64,000 nt of DNA from Natronomonas pharaonis DSM 2160 (lineage in GTDB: Archaea > Halobacteriota > Halobacteria > Halobacteriales > Haloarculaceae), in the NCBI RefSeq assembly GCF_000026045.1, contig NC_007426.1, forward strand, positions 620,001 through 684,000. The letters run 5' to 3'. The position numbers were made by a program, and so were the translations under genes. Position 1 is the stretch's first letter, and each line of letters begins with the position of its first letter. Shown piece by piece: positions 24,631 through 33,155 of the stretch. The notes under the pieces were generated by a model. The model ran no database searches and was not told the origin of the DNA. It worked only from the letters and a program-made list of their open reading frames with translations.

Positions 24631-26187
24631 CCGTCGTCTCCGCTGGCGGTCAGCCGCTGGACCGTCTCGTCGATGTCCCGTATCCGAGCTACCTGTTGTT
24701 CGTTGGCGGCGGCGATCGATTCGGCCGCGTCGGCGGCCTCCGTCGCTTGCTCGACGATGTCCTCGACCATGTTAGCGATTTCTTCGGTTGACGACGCTTG
24801 GTCGTCGGTCGCGTCCGACACCTCCTGAATCCCCTCCGAGGTCTCGGTGATGGCTGCGGCTATCTCCCGGAGTGTTTCCACCGTCGACTCAACCTGTTCG
24901 GCGCCGCTGGCGACATCGTCGGCCATCCGTTGGAGGCTCTCGACGGTTTCTGCTGTGTCCTGTTTGATATCCTCAACTGTCGCCTCTATTTCTTCGGCGT
25001 TTGCCTGTGCTTCCTCAGCGAGCCGCTTTACTTCGTCGGCGACGACACCGAAGCCATCGCCGGCCTCGCCTGCGCGGGCGGCTTCGATGGAGGCGTTCAG
25101 CGCGAGGATGTTCGTCTGGTCGGCGATATCGTCGATAACAGCGACGACTGAATCGATCTCCTCGACGCGCTCCTCCAACGAGCGGATGTCCGCTCTCACG
25201 TCATCGGAGGAGTCCTCCACGCGCCGCATTACGTCGATTGCTTCCTCGGCGGCTTCCCGTCCGGTTTGTGCCAGCGATTCTGCCTCTTTGCTTGTGGCCG
25301 CCACTTCGTCGGCTGTTGCGGCGATCTCTTCGACGGTCGCCGAGACGTCTCCTACCTCCGAAGATACCTCCGAGACGGCCTCAAACTGTGACTCGGTCAA
25401 CGCTGATTTCCTCCGAGGACCTGGCGACCTCGGCGGCCATCTCGTGGGCTTCGCTGACCGCGTCTTCGACCTCGTCTGCGACCTGTTGTTGACGCTCTAG
25501 CTCCGATTCAAGGTCCTTGTTGTACGAGTGGATATACGTGTCTGTCACGACCTGCATATCGAGGTTGACGAGCCGGAAAACGGCGAGAATATCGTCGATG
25601 GCGTCTTCGACTTCCGATTCGACGATGTCCGAAACCGCTTCCTCTGCCGTGCCGGCCCCACTTGCGACCGCCGTCCCGCCGTCGGGGCTCGCGCCGGCTA
25701 GCCGCTCTGTCAACGATTCTGTGAGCCGCTTTCCTACCAGCGGAAGAATGAGGTCGTAGTAGACGCTGTACTGTCCGATGTAGAAATGCATCGGCATATC
25801 CAGTCGGTCGTGTATCTTGCCGATGCGAGCGCGGTTTCGGAAGTACTCCTGTCCGTACTCCCCCTGTGTAAGCGTCACTAGGTACGCCGACTGCGTCCGC
25901 TTTAGCTGTTCGACCCCTTTCGGCGACCGACTGAGTATCTCGACGGTCTCCTCGTGGTCAGTGATGTTCTCGTAGAAGTCGTCGGCTATCCGCCCCGCGT
26001 TCGCCGCGAAGACATCACTGTAGGATTCGAGCCGTTGGATGTCCTCGTCGTCGAAATCGACGAACTCCTTTCGCCACCCGATTTCTTTTTCATCGAGGCC
26101 GATTTCGTCGACGAGCGAGTCGACATCGAGCCCGTCGTTAAGCCCTCCCTGCCCGAAGTCGGCCTGTCCGAACTCCTGTTTCCCCAT
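24627..26187 (-). pseudogene. hemAT: Frameshifted hemAT, globin-coupled aerotaxis transducer
   Basis: The first frame (26187-25381) encodes 268 residues: a protoglobin domain with proximal His126 in IGKIHDRLD and FYIGQYSVYYD, then a helical linker to SSEEIS, after which it runs into a stop. The second frame (from about 25400 to 24627) continues with TESQFEAVSEV and the methyl-accepting signalling domain including the hairpin tip DQTNILALNASIEAARAGE. Restoring one reading frame needs two bases added or one removed near 25401-25405 and would give about 520 residues, close to known HemATs. HemAT senses O2 through heme and signals to CheA. The break is either a real mutation or a sequence error. 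Confidence 0.85.
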
Positions 26188-26406
26188 ACTGGTATGATAT
26201 TCGAAAACACGTATCAAACCGTGTCTACCGGTAATACTGACAGAACGGCCGAACATCTTCGGGAAAACTGCTGAAACGGGCACCCACATCCGAGGTGGCC
26301 TGCACGTAGCCCCCTACTGCTGTTGGATTCTATATAGCAATTGAGGATATACACCGGGGCCGTGGAAGCCGAAGGGCGTTTCAACCGCCAAACCGGAGTC
26401 GTACGC

Positions 26407-27492
26407 ATGACAGAGACGATTCGGCTGGCGACTCGGGGCTCCGACCTCGCGCTGCGACAGGCCCAGCGGGTTGCCGACGCCCTCGATAGCCGCCGTCGGA
26501 CGGTAGAACTCGTGGAAGTCGAGACCACGGGCGACGCCGTTCGCGACGAGCTCATCCACCGGCTCGGCAAGACCGGTGCCTTCGTTCGAAGCCTCGACGA
26601 GAAAGTTATCGACGGCGATGTAGACGCCGCCGTCCACTCGATGAAGGATATGCCGACCGAGTTTCCCGACGAACTCGTCGTGGCCGGGGTCCCCGAACGT
26701 GCCTCTCCGGGCGATGTACTCGTGACGCCCGACGGCGACACGCTCGATTCGCTGCCGGATGGGGCGACCGTCGGCACGTCGAGTCTGCGCCGGAAAGCCC
26801 AGTTGCTTGCTGCCCGCCCGGACCTCGATGTGCAGCCGCTCCGCGGCAATGTCGACACGCGCGTACAGAAGCTTCTGGCCCCGTCGCTGCAGGCCGAACA
26901 CGAGCGACGGCTCGAAGCCGAAGACGACGAAGGCGAGGCTGAAGACGAAGACGGGGACGACGCCGACCGCTACGACCGACCCCCCGAAGAGTGGTTTGAC
27001 GACCTCGCCGAAATCGAACGGCAGGCGCTCGGTCGGGAAATCGAAACCCGGTTCGACGGCATCGTTCTCGCCGAGGCGGGACTGCAGCGGACGGGACTGC
27101 TTGCGCAGGTCGAAACCGAACGGCTCCCGGAGACGTTCGTGCCCGCTGCCGGACAGGGTGCGCTCGCGGTGACGGCCTGCGACGGTGATGTCGGACAGAC
27201 ACTCCAGAACGAACTTGACCATCCACGGACCCGCGTCGAAACGACCGTTGAACGAACGATTCTCGGGACGCTCGGCGGTGGCTGTGTCGCGCCGGTTGGG
27301 ATTCACGCCGTCGTCCGCGGTGAGTACGTACAGGCCTCAGTCCGGGTCCTCTCACAGGACGGTACCGAGGAAATCGAGGCGACTCGCGACCTGCCCATCG
27401 AACGACACCCCGAAGCAGCACGTGAGTTCGCCGACGAACTCGCCGACCGGGGCGCAGCGGACCTCATCCAGCGCGCTCGGAGGGACGCATGA
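26407..27492 (+). CDS. hemC: Hydroxymethylbilane synthase
   Basis: 361 residues. It polymerises four porphobilinogens into hydroxymethylbilane. Seen: RLATRGSDLAL at the N-terminus, catalytic Asp81 in SMKDMPT, GTSSLRRKAQ, PLRGNVDTR, and Cys293 in GGGCVAPVG that holds the dipyrromethane cofactor. An acidic insertion of about 50 residues (163-212) splits domain 2 and is typical of haloarchaeal adaptation. ATG 26407 is preferred over an in-frame start 22 codons upstream. First gene of hemC-cobA-hemD; the upstream 219 bases hold TATA-like CTATATAG at about 26330 but no other gene. Confidence 0.95.
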   Translation: MTETIRLATRGSDLALRQAQRVADALDSRRRTVELVEVETTGDAVRDELIHRLGKTGAFVRSLDEKVIDGDVDAAVHSMKDMPTEFPDELVVAGVPERASPGDVLVTPDGDTLDSLPDGATVGTSSLRRKAQLLAARPDLDVQPLRGNVDTRVQKLLAPSLQAEHERRLEAEDDEGEAEDEDGDDADRYDRPPEEWFDDLAEIERQALGREIETRFDGIVLAEAGLQRTGLLAQVETERLPETFVPAAGQGALAVTACDGDVGQTLQNELDHPRTRVETTVERTILGTLGGGCVAPVGIHAVVRGEYVQASVRVLSQDGTEEIEATRDLPIERHPEAAREFADELADRGAADLIQRARRDA

Positions 27493-28271
27493 CCGGCATG
27501 GTCTATCTCGTCGGGAGCGGCCCCGGCGACCCGGAGCTACTGACGGTGAAAGCCCGTCGGCTCATCGACGAGGCCGATGTCGTTCTCCATGACAAGCTCC
27601 CCGGCCCGGAGATTCTCGAATCCATCCCCGAAGAGAAACGCGAGGATGTCGGCAAGCGAGCCGGCGGCGAGTGGACGCCACAGGAGTACACCAACCGCCG
27701 GCTGGTCGAGCTCGCCGAGGACGGACAGACCGTCGTTCGACTCAAGGGCGGTGACCCCTTCGTCTTCGGCCGCGGGGGCGAGGAGGCCGAACATCTGGCT
27801 GCCAACGACATCCCGTTCGAGTACGTGCCGGGTGTCACAAGCGCTATCGCGGGTGCCGGCGTCGCCGGCATCCCGGTAACCCACCGTGACCACACGTCAT
27901 CGGTGTCGTTTGTCACCGGGCATGAAGACCCGACGAAGGACGAATCGGCCATCGGCTGGACGGCGCTTGCCAACACCGGCGGCACCCTCGTCGTCCTGAT
28001 GGGCGTCGGTAAACTGCCTCTGTACACCGACGAGCTGCTCGCTGCTGGTATGGACTCTGACACCCCTGTCGCGCTCGTCGAACGGGCGACGTGGCCCGAC
28101 CAGCGGGTCGCAACCGGAACGCTCGATACTATCGTTGATGTCCGCGACGAGGCCGACATCGAGCCGCCGGCAATCACTGTCATCGGCGATGTCGCTGCAA
28201 CACGAGCGCGTGTCCGTGAGTTTCTGGTGTCAGGCCACGAAGACGCTGGCACGGAGGACGAGGACCGATGA
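27489..28271 (+). CDS. cobA: Uroporphyrinogen-III C-methyltransferase
   Basis: 260 residues of the SAM-dependent tetrapyrrole methylase fold: YLVGSGPGDPELLTVKA (SAM loop), VRLKGGDPFVFGRGGEEA, VPGVTSAIAGAGVAGIPVTHR and GTLVVLMGVGKL. It methylates C2 and C7 of uroporphyrinogen III to precorrin-2, the branch to siroheme, archaeal heme by the alternative route and cobalamin. Its ATG overlaps the hemC stop (ATGA), showing translational coupling. Confidence 0.95.
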   Translation: MTGMVYLVGSGPGDPELLTVKARRLIDEADVVLHDKLPGPEILESIPEEKREDVGKRAGGEWTPQEYTNRRLVELAEDGQTVVRLKGGDPFVFGRGGEEAEHLAANDIPFEYVPGVTSAIAGAGVAGIPVTHRDHTSSVSFVTGHEDPTKDESAIGWTALANTGGTLVVLMGVGKLPLYTDELLAAGMDSDTPVALVERATWPDQRVATGTLDTIVDVRDEADIEPPAITVIGDVAATRARVREFLVSGHEDAGTEDEDR

Positions 28272-28308
28272 ACCACATGCAACGATATCGAATCGGGGGT
28301 AGCACCGA

Positions 28309-29028
28309 ATGACAAGTCGCGTCGCGTTCTTCCGTCCTGACGACGAGCGTGCTGTTGAGGCGGCAGTTACTGTCTCCGAACTCGGCGCGGAGCCGCTTTC
28401 GGACCCGATGCTCGAAGTCGAGCCGACCGGACGAACGCCGCGTGACGACGCAGCATATACGATTCTCACGAGCAAGACCGGGGCTGAACTGGTCGCTGAC
28501 ACGGGCTGGCAGCCGGGGGGCGAACTCGTCGCCATCGGGACAGCCACTGCCGGTGCGCTGGAGGCCGCCGGGTTCGATGTCGACCGGCTTCCCGAGGAGT
28601 TTTCCTCTTCGGGGATTGTCTCGGAACTCGAAGCCGACGCCCCCGGCACGCGAATCGAGGTCGCACGCTCGGACCACGGCTCGGATGTTCTCACCGACGG
28701 CCTCGTCGACGCCGGCGGCTACGTCCACGAGACAGTGCTGTACCGGCTCGTTCGCCCCGACGGCGCGGGCGATTCAGCGGTCGCTGCCGCTGACGGCGAC
28801 CTCGCGGGCGCGTGTTTCACGTCCCCGCTTACGGTCGAGTACTTCCTCGAAGCCGCCGCCGACCGTGGCTGCCGGGATGCGGCGCTCGAAGGACTGAATA
28901 CGGCGGTCGTCGGCGCTATCGGCGACCCGACACGCGAGGCCGCCGCCGAGCACGGCATCGAGGTTGATGTCGTCCCCGGAACGGCCGAGTTTGCGGCGCT
29001 TGCGGAAGCCGTCGTCGACCAACTCTAG
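28309..29028 (+). CDS. hemD: Uroporphyrinogen-III synthase
   Basis: 239 residues with the two-domain HemD fold. HemD proteins diverge strongly; support here is the pattern VAFFRPDDERAVEAAVTVSELGAEPLSDPMLEVEPT, TILTSKTGAELVAD, AIGTATAGALEAAGF, and TAVVGAIGDPTREAAAEHGIEVDVVP, plus its place after hemC and cobA. It cyclises hydroxymethylbilane with inversion of ring D. The 37-base gap from cobA is the only real spacing in the operon. It overlaps the convergent phosphatase gene by four bases. Confidence 0.92.
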   Translation: MTSRVAFFRPDDERAVEAAVTVSELGAEPLSDPMLEVEPTGRTPRDDAAYTILTSKTGAELVADTGWQPGGELVAIGTATAGALEAAGFDVDRLPEEFSSSGIVSELEADAPGTRIEVARSDHGSDVLTDGLVDAGGYVHETVLYRLVRPDGAGDSAVAAADGDLAGACFTSPLTVEYFLEAAADRGCRDAALEGLNTAVVGAIGDPTREAAAEHGIEVDVVPGTAEFAALAEAVVDQL

Positions 29029-29639
29029 CGCCACCGAGTGTCGTTTTCGCGGACGACTTCGACCTCCCTGCCGGCGACCCGGAACTCGGTTACTGCGCAG
29101 TTGTCGAGATGGTGATTTTTCAGCGCAGCCGGCAGCGACAGGTCTCTGGCGTAGCCCAACAGCACATGCAGCGGCCCACCGTGTGTGACGACGAGTACCG
29201 TCTCGCCGGCATACCGGTCGCGGACGGTTTCGAATTGCCCTGTTACCCTGTCGGCCATGTCGCGCAGCGACTCACCGCCTTCGGGCAGCGCCAGCGTCGC
29301 CTCGTAGGCGGTTTCGCCGAGGCCGAATTCCGGGAACCTCGATTCGATGTCTTGGTAGGTGAGTCCTTGATACACGCCGAGGTCTCGCTCCCGCCAGCCC
29401 GGGTCGAATCGGACGTCGGCCGGCTCTGTCGCATCGAGGATTCGCTCTGCTGTCTGTTCCGTCCGATGGAGGTCTGAGGCGATGACACGGTCGATATCGT
29501 AGGTGTCGCTGAGCCACGACGCGGCGGCGGCCGCCTGCTCGTGGCCGGTTTCGTTGAGCGGGACCGGAGCCCAGCCCTGCATCCGCCCGTTGCGGTTCCA
29601 GTCGGTTTCGCCGTGCCGGACGGCGACGATTCGGGTCAC
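29025..29639 (-). CDS. Histidine phosphatase superfamily protein
   Basis: 204 residues, phosphoglycerate-mutase-like fold. Seen: RHGETDWN with the phospho-accepting His9, LHRTEQTAE (Arg59), ERDLG (Glu84) and VTHGGPLHVLLG (His153). Members include cofactor-dependent mutases, alpha-ribazole phosphatase and broad phosphatases; closeness to cobA is suggestive but not proof of a cobalamin role. It starts with GTG at 29639. Confidence 0.87.
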   Translation of the reverse strand: MTRIVAVRHGETDWNRNGRMQGWAPVPLNETGHEQAAAAASWLSDTYDIDRVIASDLHRTEQTAERILDATEPADVRFDPGWRERDLGVYQGLTYQDIESRFPEFGLGETAYEATLALPEGGESLRDMADRVTGQFETVRDRYAGETVLVVTHGGPLHVLLGYARDLSLPAALKNHHLDNCAVTEFRVAGREVEVVRENDTRWR

Positions 29640-29729
29640 GCTTCGGCAGTACGCTCCCGTCGCACATCAGCGTTCTCCACGGCATGTCTCGACCCAAATC
29701 CCGAAGACGGTTCCGCACCAGAAACGAGC

Positions 29730-30482
29730 ATGGACGCGCTTCCGGTGTCCGACGCCCCTGTCATCCGCCCTCGGTTTGTTGCCCTCGGCGCGTTCGGTGC
29801 CGGCGTTCCCGTGCTGGCTGCGCTTCGGGTGTCGGTTCTGTGGGCCGCCATCGCTGTCGCCGTTTGGCTCTGCATTCTCGGATACGCGTGGCATCTCCTC
29901 GGGGTTACGCGCCGCTCTGAACGGGCTCCGTGGGTGCGACTCGGAGTCGCAAACGCGGTAACGCTCTTCCGCGGGTGGTTGCTCGCACTTTTGGCGGGCG
30001 CTGCGGTCGTTTCGGCACCGCCGATGGGCCTTGTGACCAGTCTCTTTGTCCTTGCCGTGTCGTTGGATGCGGTCGACGGCGCGATTGCGAGACGGACGCA
30101 CGAGACGACGCTTGGAGCACGGTTGGACGCCGCGATGGACGCGCTTGCCGTCCTCGTCGGCAGCGTCGTCGCCGTCTCTGTCGGTGCGTTGCCGTGGTGG
30201 TACCTGGTTGCCGGGGGCGTCTGGTACGCGTACGCCGGGTCCCTGTCGCTCCGCAAGCGGGCCGGCCGTCCCGTCTTCAGCCTCCCGGAGAGCCGTCTTC
30301 GACCAGCCATCGGGGTCAGCCAGTTTCTCATCATCGGCGTGGCGCTTGCTCCCGTTGCCGTGCTCTCTGTGCCGGATGTGGTCGTAGCCATCGCCCTTGG
30401 GGCATTGTGTGTGAGTTTCGCCCGTGATTGGGCGGCCGCGACCGGCCGACTCGGCGAGTGTCAGGAGCAACGAGACCGGTGA
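29730..30482 (+). CDS. CDP-alcohol phosphatidyltransferase family membrane enzyme
   Basis: 250 residues with about six to seven membrane helices. The family motif is intact: D113-x2-D116-G-x2-A-R, then G129-x3-D133-x3-D137 (SLDAVDGAIARR to GARLDAAMDA), which binds the two metals and the CDP group. In archaea such enzymes make phospholipid head groups such as archaetidyl-glycerol, -serine or -inositol phosphates; the acceptor is not evident. Its 3' end overlaps the convergent ParB-like gene by 22 bases. Confidence 0.87.
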   Translation: MDALPVSDAPVIRPRFVALGAFGAGVPVLAALRVSVLWAAIAVAVWLCILGYAWHLLGVTRRSERAPWVRLGVANAVTLFRGWLLALLAGAAVVSAPPMGLVTSLFVLAVSLDAVDGAIARRTHETTLGARLDAAMDALAVLVGSVVAVSVGALPWWYLVAGGVWYAYAGSLSLRKRAGRPVFSLPESRLRPAIGVSQFLIIGVALAPVAVLSVPDVVVAIALGALCVSFARDWAAATGRLGECQEQRDR

Positions 30483-31186
30483 CCGGCGTCGGGATGGGTC
30501 GCCGCAACGTCTCCTCTCCGACGCTTCCGCTCCCACTCACGGTGGCGTCGGTGAACGAACACCGGCACCGCGTCGAGATGCAGCGTCTTTGCTATCGCCA
30601 GCCGGTGTTGTCCGTACCCACGCCACAGCAGCTCTCCGTTCCGGCCGATGTCGACGTTGATTTCGTCGAGTACCGGCACCCCTCCGGGAAGCTCCTCCTG
30701 CCGCCGGTAGCCGTCGTCGCGTATCGACTCGTAGAGCCGTCTCACGGTCCGACACCGCGTCTCGAAACCGTCCATTGAGGTGTGTCCCCAAGCGGTTCCG
30801 AACCGGTCGAGCTGGCGGCGGAACGCGGTTCGGAGCTCGGTTTCCGCCCACGGAACGCCTTCATCGACGTGTTGCCGGACCGCCACGGCCACCGGTCGGT
30901 CGGCGAACGGTGCCGTATCTACGTCCCACCGCCCGCCCACTGTGCGCCCCCATTGCGGATGTTTTGGTGCTGTCTCCAGAATGCTGTGGGTAATCCGGCT
31001 CGGGTCGACAGCGACGACACTGAACGGGTCGGCACTGGTCCAGTGCCGGGGAGCGGCCCGCCGCAGCAGTCGGTGTCCACGCCGTAATAGACCGAACGGA
31101 ACACGCTGTCGGAGTGGCGCTCCGGCGCGCTGTACCGACAGCGCGGCGACCCCACGGAGTCGTTTCCACGGCGTGTTTTCGGTCAT
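30461..31186 (-). CDS. ParB-like-domain hypothetical protein
   Basis: 241 residues, unusually rich in Arg for this organism. The central-C-terminal stretch (about 174-215) reads as a ParB/sulfiredoxin-like core: DEINVDIGRNGELLWRGYGQHRLAIAK followed by VPVFVHRRH. The remainder (DPSRITHSILETAPKHPQWGRTVGGRWD) resembles haloarchaeal proteins found near surface-glycan and mobile loci. No partition context (parA, parS) is near. It may be a nuclease-like or NTP-binding ParB relative; role unknown. ATG 31186 is preferred to an upstream start. Confidence 0.65.
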   Translation of the reverse strand: MTENTPWKRLRGVAALSVQRAGAPLRQRVPFGLLRRGHRLLRRAAPRHWTSADPFSVVAVDPSRITHSILETAPKHPQWGRTVGGRWDVDTAPFADRPVAVAVRQHVDEGVPWAETELRTAFRRQLDRFGTAWGHTSMDGFETRCRTVRRLYESIRDDGYRRQEELPGGVPVLDEINVDIGRNGELLWRGYGQHRLAIAKTLHLDAVPVFVHRRHREWERKRRRGDVAATHPDAGHRSRCS

Positions 31187-31226
31187 TGTTTGCCGCTCCG
31201 CTCGCGTCCGCGGCACCGAGTCGCGC

Positions 31227-31601
31227 TCACCGTCCCGGGAGTCCCTCGCGGTACAGCAGCACGACAAGCACGGCGACAAGGACCACTTGGGCCACCTTGT
31301 CGACGGCTTCGGGGGCCGAAATAGGTGGAATCGGTTGATTCAGCGCGAGCCACAGCACAATCTGCCCGGCGGTAAACGGCACTCCCAAGAGGTACACGAG
31401 CCGTCGCCGCCAGCCGACGACAATGGCTGCGATACCGGCGAGAAACCCGATGCCGGCGAATAGAAACGAAATGCCGAAGAGACCGTCGAGGTCCTGCGCG
31501 CCGAGGAAGAAATGCACCCCGGCGGTCACGAGTGCCGCACCGATGCCGACCCAGTGGAGCGGCGTTAACTGCCCCGCCTCCCCGCTTGCATTCCGTGTCA
31601 T
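31227..31601 (-). CDS. Four-helix membrane protein (DUF7475-like)
   Basis: 124 residues with four predicted membrane helices (about 15-33, 38-62, 66-86, 99-118) and a polar N-terminus. HWVGIGAALVTAGVHFFLG near the start resembles haloarchaeal membrane proteins of the DUF7475 kind, recalled from memory. It lies 40 bases upstream of the ParB-like gene on the same strand and is divergent from the four-gene operon at 31768. Function unknown. Confidence 0.72.
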   Translation of the reverse strand: MTRNASGEAGQLTPLHWVGIGAALVTAGVHFFLGAQDLDGLFGISFLFAGIGFLAGIAAIVVGWRRRLVYLLGVPFTAGQIVLWLALNQPIPPISAPEAVDKVAQVVLVAVLVVLLYREGLPGR

Positions 31602-31659
31602 CAGCTACCATTACTCGGCGGGAGCCCTTCACGTTTCCCGTCGGCTGTCTCTCTGATTC

Positions 31660-31674
31660 AGTAACCCGGTTACT
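31660..31674. promoter_or_regulatory. 15-base palindrome upstream of the MDR-PTPS operon
   Basis: AGTAACC-C-GGTTACT is a perfect 7-base inverted repeat around one base, in the 166-base divergent space between the four-helix membrane protein and the four-gene operon. It could be the operator for either transcript. Confidence 0.5.
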
Positions 31675-31767
31675 AGTGGGTGGTTGCACAAAAACAATGT
31701 TGGTGGGTGGCATATCGTGTTCTGTGTCCGCTCACGCAGACGCCGTGTTTCGACTGGGGGATGTTCC

Positions 31768-32784
31768 GTGAGCACGACCGACGGCCGTGCGGTCCAGTTC
31801 ATCGGCCCTGAAGACGTCGACGTCGTTCCGTTACAGTCGCCGGAGCCTGACCCGGAGGGCGTCGTCGTCGAAACGCTCGTTTCCGCCATCAGCGCCGGGA
31901 CAGAACTTCTCGTTTACCACGGCGATGTCGATTCGGAGACGCTTGCCGACGAATCGCTGCCGGCGCTCGACGGGACGCTTTCGTATCCGGTTCGATACGG
32001 ATACTCCGCGGTCGGCCGTGTCGTTGCGACCGGCGCGGAGGTTGCCCCGGCTTGGCACGACCGGACTGTCTTTGCGTTCAATCCGCACGAGAGCCACTTC
32101 CGTGCCGAGCCGGAGGCGCTTCATGTCGTCCCTGAGGGGGTCTCTCCCGAACAGGCGGCGCTGTTTGCCAACGTCGAGACGGCGGTCAACTTTGCGCTCG
32201 ATGCGTCACCGCGGCTCGGCGAGCGCGTCGCCGTCTTCGGACAGGGCGTTGTCGGGCTCTTGACGACGGCGCTGCTCTCTGAGCTGCCGCTCGAGACGCT
32301 CGTTGCCGTCGAGCCCCATCCGTTTCGCCGCCAACTGGCCGCACGAATGGGGGCTGACGAAACTGTCGACCCGACAGCCGAGAACGCCGCGGCAGCCGTC
32401 GAAGAGCTGACAGACGGCGTTGACGTCGCAATCGAGGTCAGCGGCCAGCCGCAGACGCTTGAATCGGCGGTCGAGGCGACCCGGTACGACGGCCGCGTGC
32501 TCGTCGGCTCGTGGTACGGGACGAAACGCGAACCGCTCAGTCTCGGCGACCACTACCACCGAGGCCGAATCAGCATCGAAAGCAGCCAAGTCAGCACCAT
32601 CGACCCGTCGCTTCGGGGGCGGTGGGACCGCACCCGCCGCCGAAAGACCGCTTGGCGTCGGCTCCAGTCGCTTGACCTTGGGCCGCTTATCACCCACCGC
32701 GTCGATGTGGCCGAGGCCGGCTCCGCGTACCGACAGCTGACCGAACACCCCAACGAGACGCTACAGGTCTTGCTTACCTACTGA
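31768..32784 (+). CDS. MDR-family (zinc-type alcohol dehydrogenase-like) oxidoreductase
   Basis: 338 residues from GTG 31768. Seen: an N-terminal GroES-like domain (VSAISAGTELLVYHGD, YPVRYGYSAVGRVVATG), a Rossmann domain with VFGQGVVGLLTTALL, VAIEVSG and a C-terminal return to the first domain. The catalytic-zinc Cys is Ser (SAISAGTE) and the four structural-zinc Cys are absent, as in the BchC-like and quinone-reductase branches. First gene of a tightly coupled operon; its TGA shares a base with the next ATG. An in-frame start at 31684 exists but gives an atypical N-terminus. Confidence 0.85.
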   Translation: MSTTDGRAVQFIGPEDVDVVPLQSPEPDPEGVVVETLVSAISAGTELLVYHGDVDSETLADESLPALDGTLSYPVRYGYSAVGRVVATGAEVAPAWHDRTVFAFNPHESHFRAEPEALHVVPEGVSPEQAALFANVETAVNFALDASPRLGERVAVFGQGVVGLLTTALLSELPLETLVAVEPHPFRRQLAARMGADETVDPTAENAAAAVEELTDGVDVAIEVSGQPQTLESAVEATRYDGRVLVGSWYGTKREPLSLGDHYHRGRISIESSQVSTIDPSLRGRWDRTRRRKTAWRRLQSLDLGPLITHRVDVAEAGSAYRQLTEHPNETLQVLLTY

Positions 32785-33155
32785 TGTTCACTGTCACCGT
32801 CACCGAAACGTTCGTCGCACAGCATTTCCTGACGCTCCCGGACCCGCCTGCCGACGAGGCGACGCTTCACTCCCATACTTTCGAGGCGGAGGTCACCTTC
32901 CGCGGGCCCGAACTCGGACCGCACGGCTATCTGCTGGACATCGACGCCGCCCGCGAGGCGTTGTCAGCAGCCGCTGAGACGTACCGCGACGAGACGCTGA
33001 ACGACCATCTCGACGGCAACCCCAGCGTCGAGCGGCTGGCGGTCGCTCTCTTTGCGGACCTCTCGTCGCTCGAAGCGCCCGCCGTGACGGAGTTGACAGT
33101 CGCCATCAGCGAGGACGACACTGCCGTCGCGAGCTACACCGCAGCCGTCGACTGA
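32784..33155 (+). CDS. 6-pyruvoyl-tetrahydropterin synthase (PTPS/QueD)-fold protein
   Basis: 123 residues. The three zinc ligands of the family are visible: His14 (VAQHF) and His29, His31 (LHSHTF). Other matching elements are GYLLDIDAAREAL, LNDHLDGNPSVERLAVALF and a late Glu in ISEDDTAVASY. The catalytic Cys that abstracts a proton in PTPS and QueD is not present. It may therefore act on a related pterin, or lyse or bind one. It shares one-base TGATG junctions with both neighbours, so stoichiometric translation is likely. Confidence 0.8.
   Translation: MFTVTVTETFVAQHFLTLPDPPADEATLHSHTFEAEVTFRGPELGPHGYLLDIDAAREALSAAAETYRDETLNDHLDGNPSVERLAVALFADLSSLEAPAVTELTVAISEDDTAVASYTAAVD

Noticed and set aside
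25381-25410. Programmed ribosomal frameshifting in hemAT
   Set aside because: No slippery heptamer or following pseudoknot is seen at the junction, and HemAT is normally a single frame. A mutation or sequencing error is simpler.
26188-26406. Longest gene-free gap as a tRNA or riboswitch site
   Set aside because: No cloverleaf or known riboswitch core could be traced; it contains the divergent hemAT and hemC promoters and one weak CACC/GGTG hairpin.
32784-33155. Calling the PTPS-fold gene queD
   Set aside because: The catalytic Cys is missing and no queC or queE is adjacent, so the preQ0 pathway is not supported despite yhhQ being 5 kb away.
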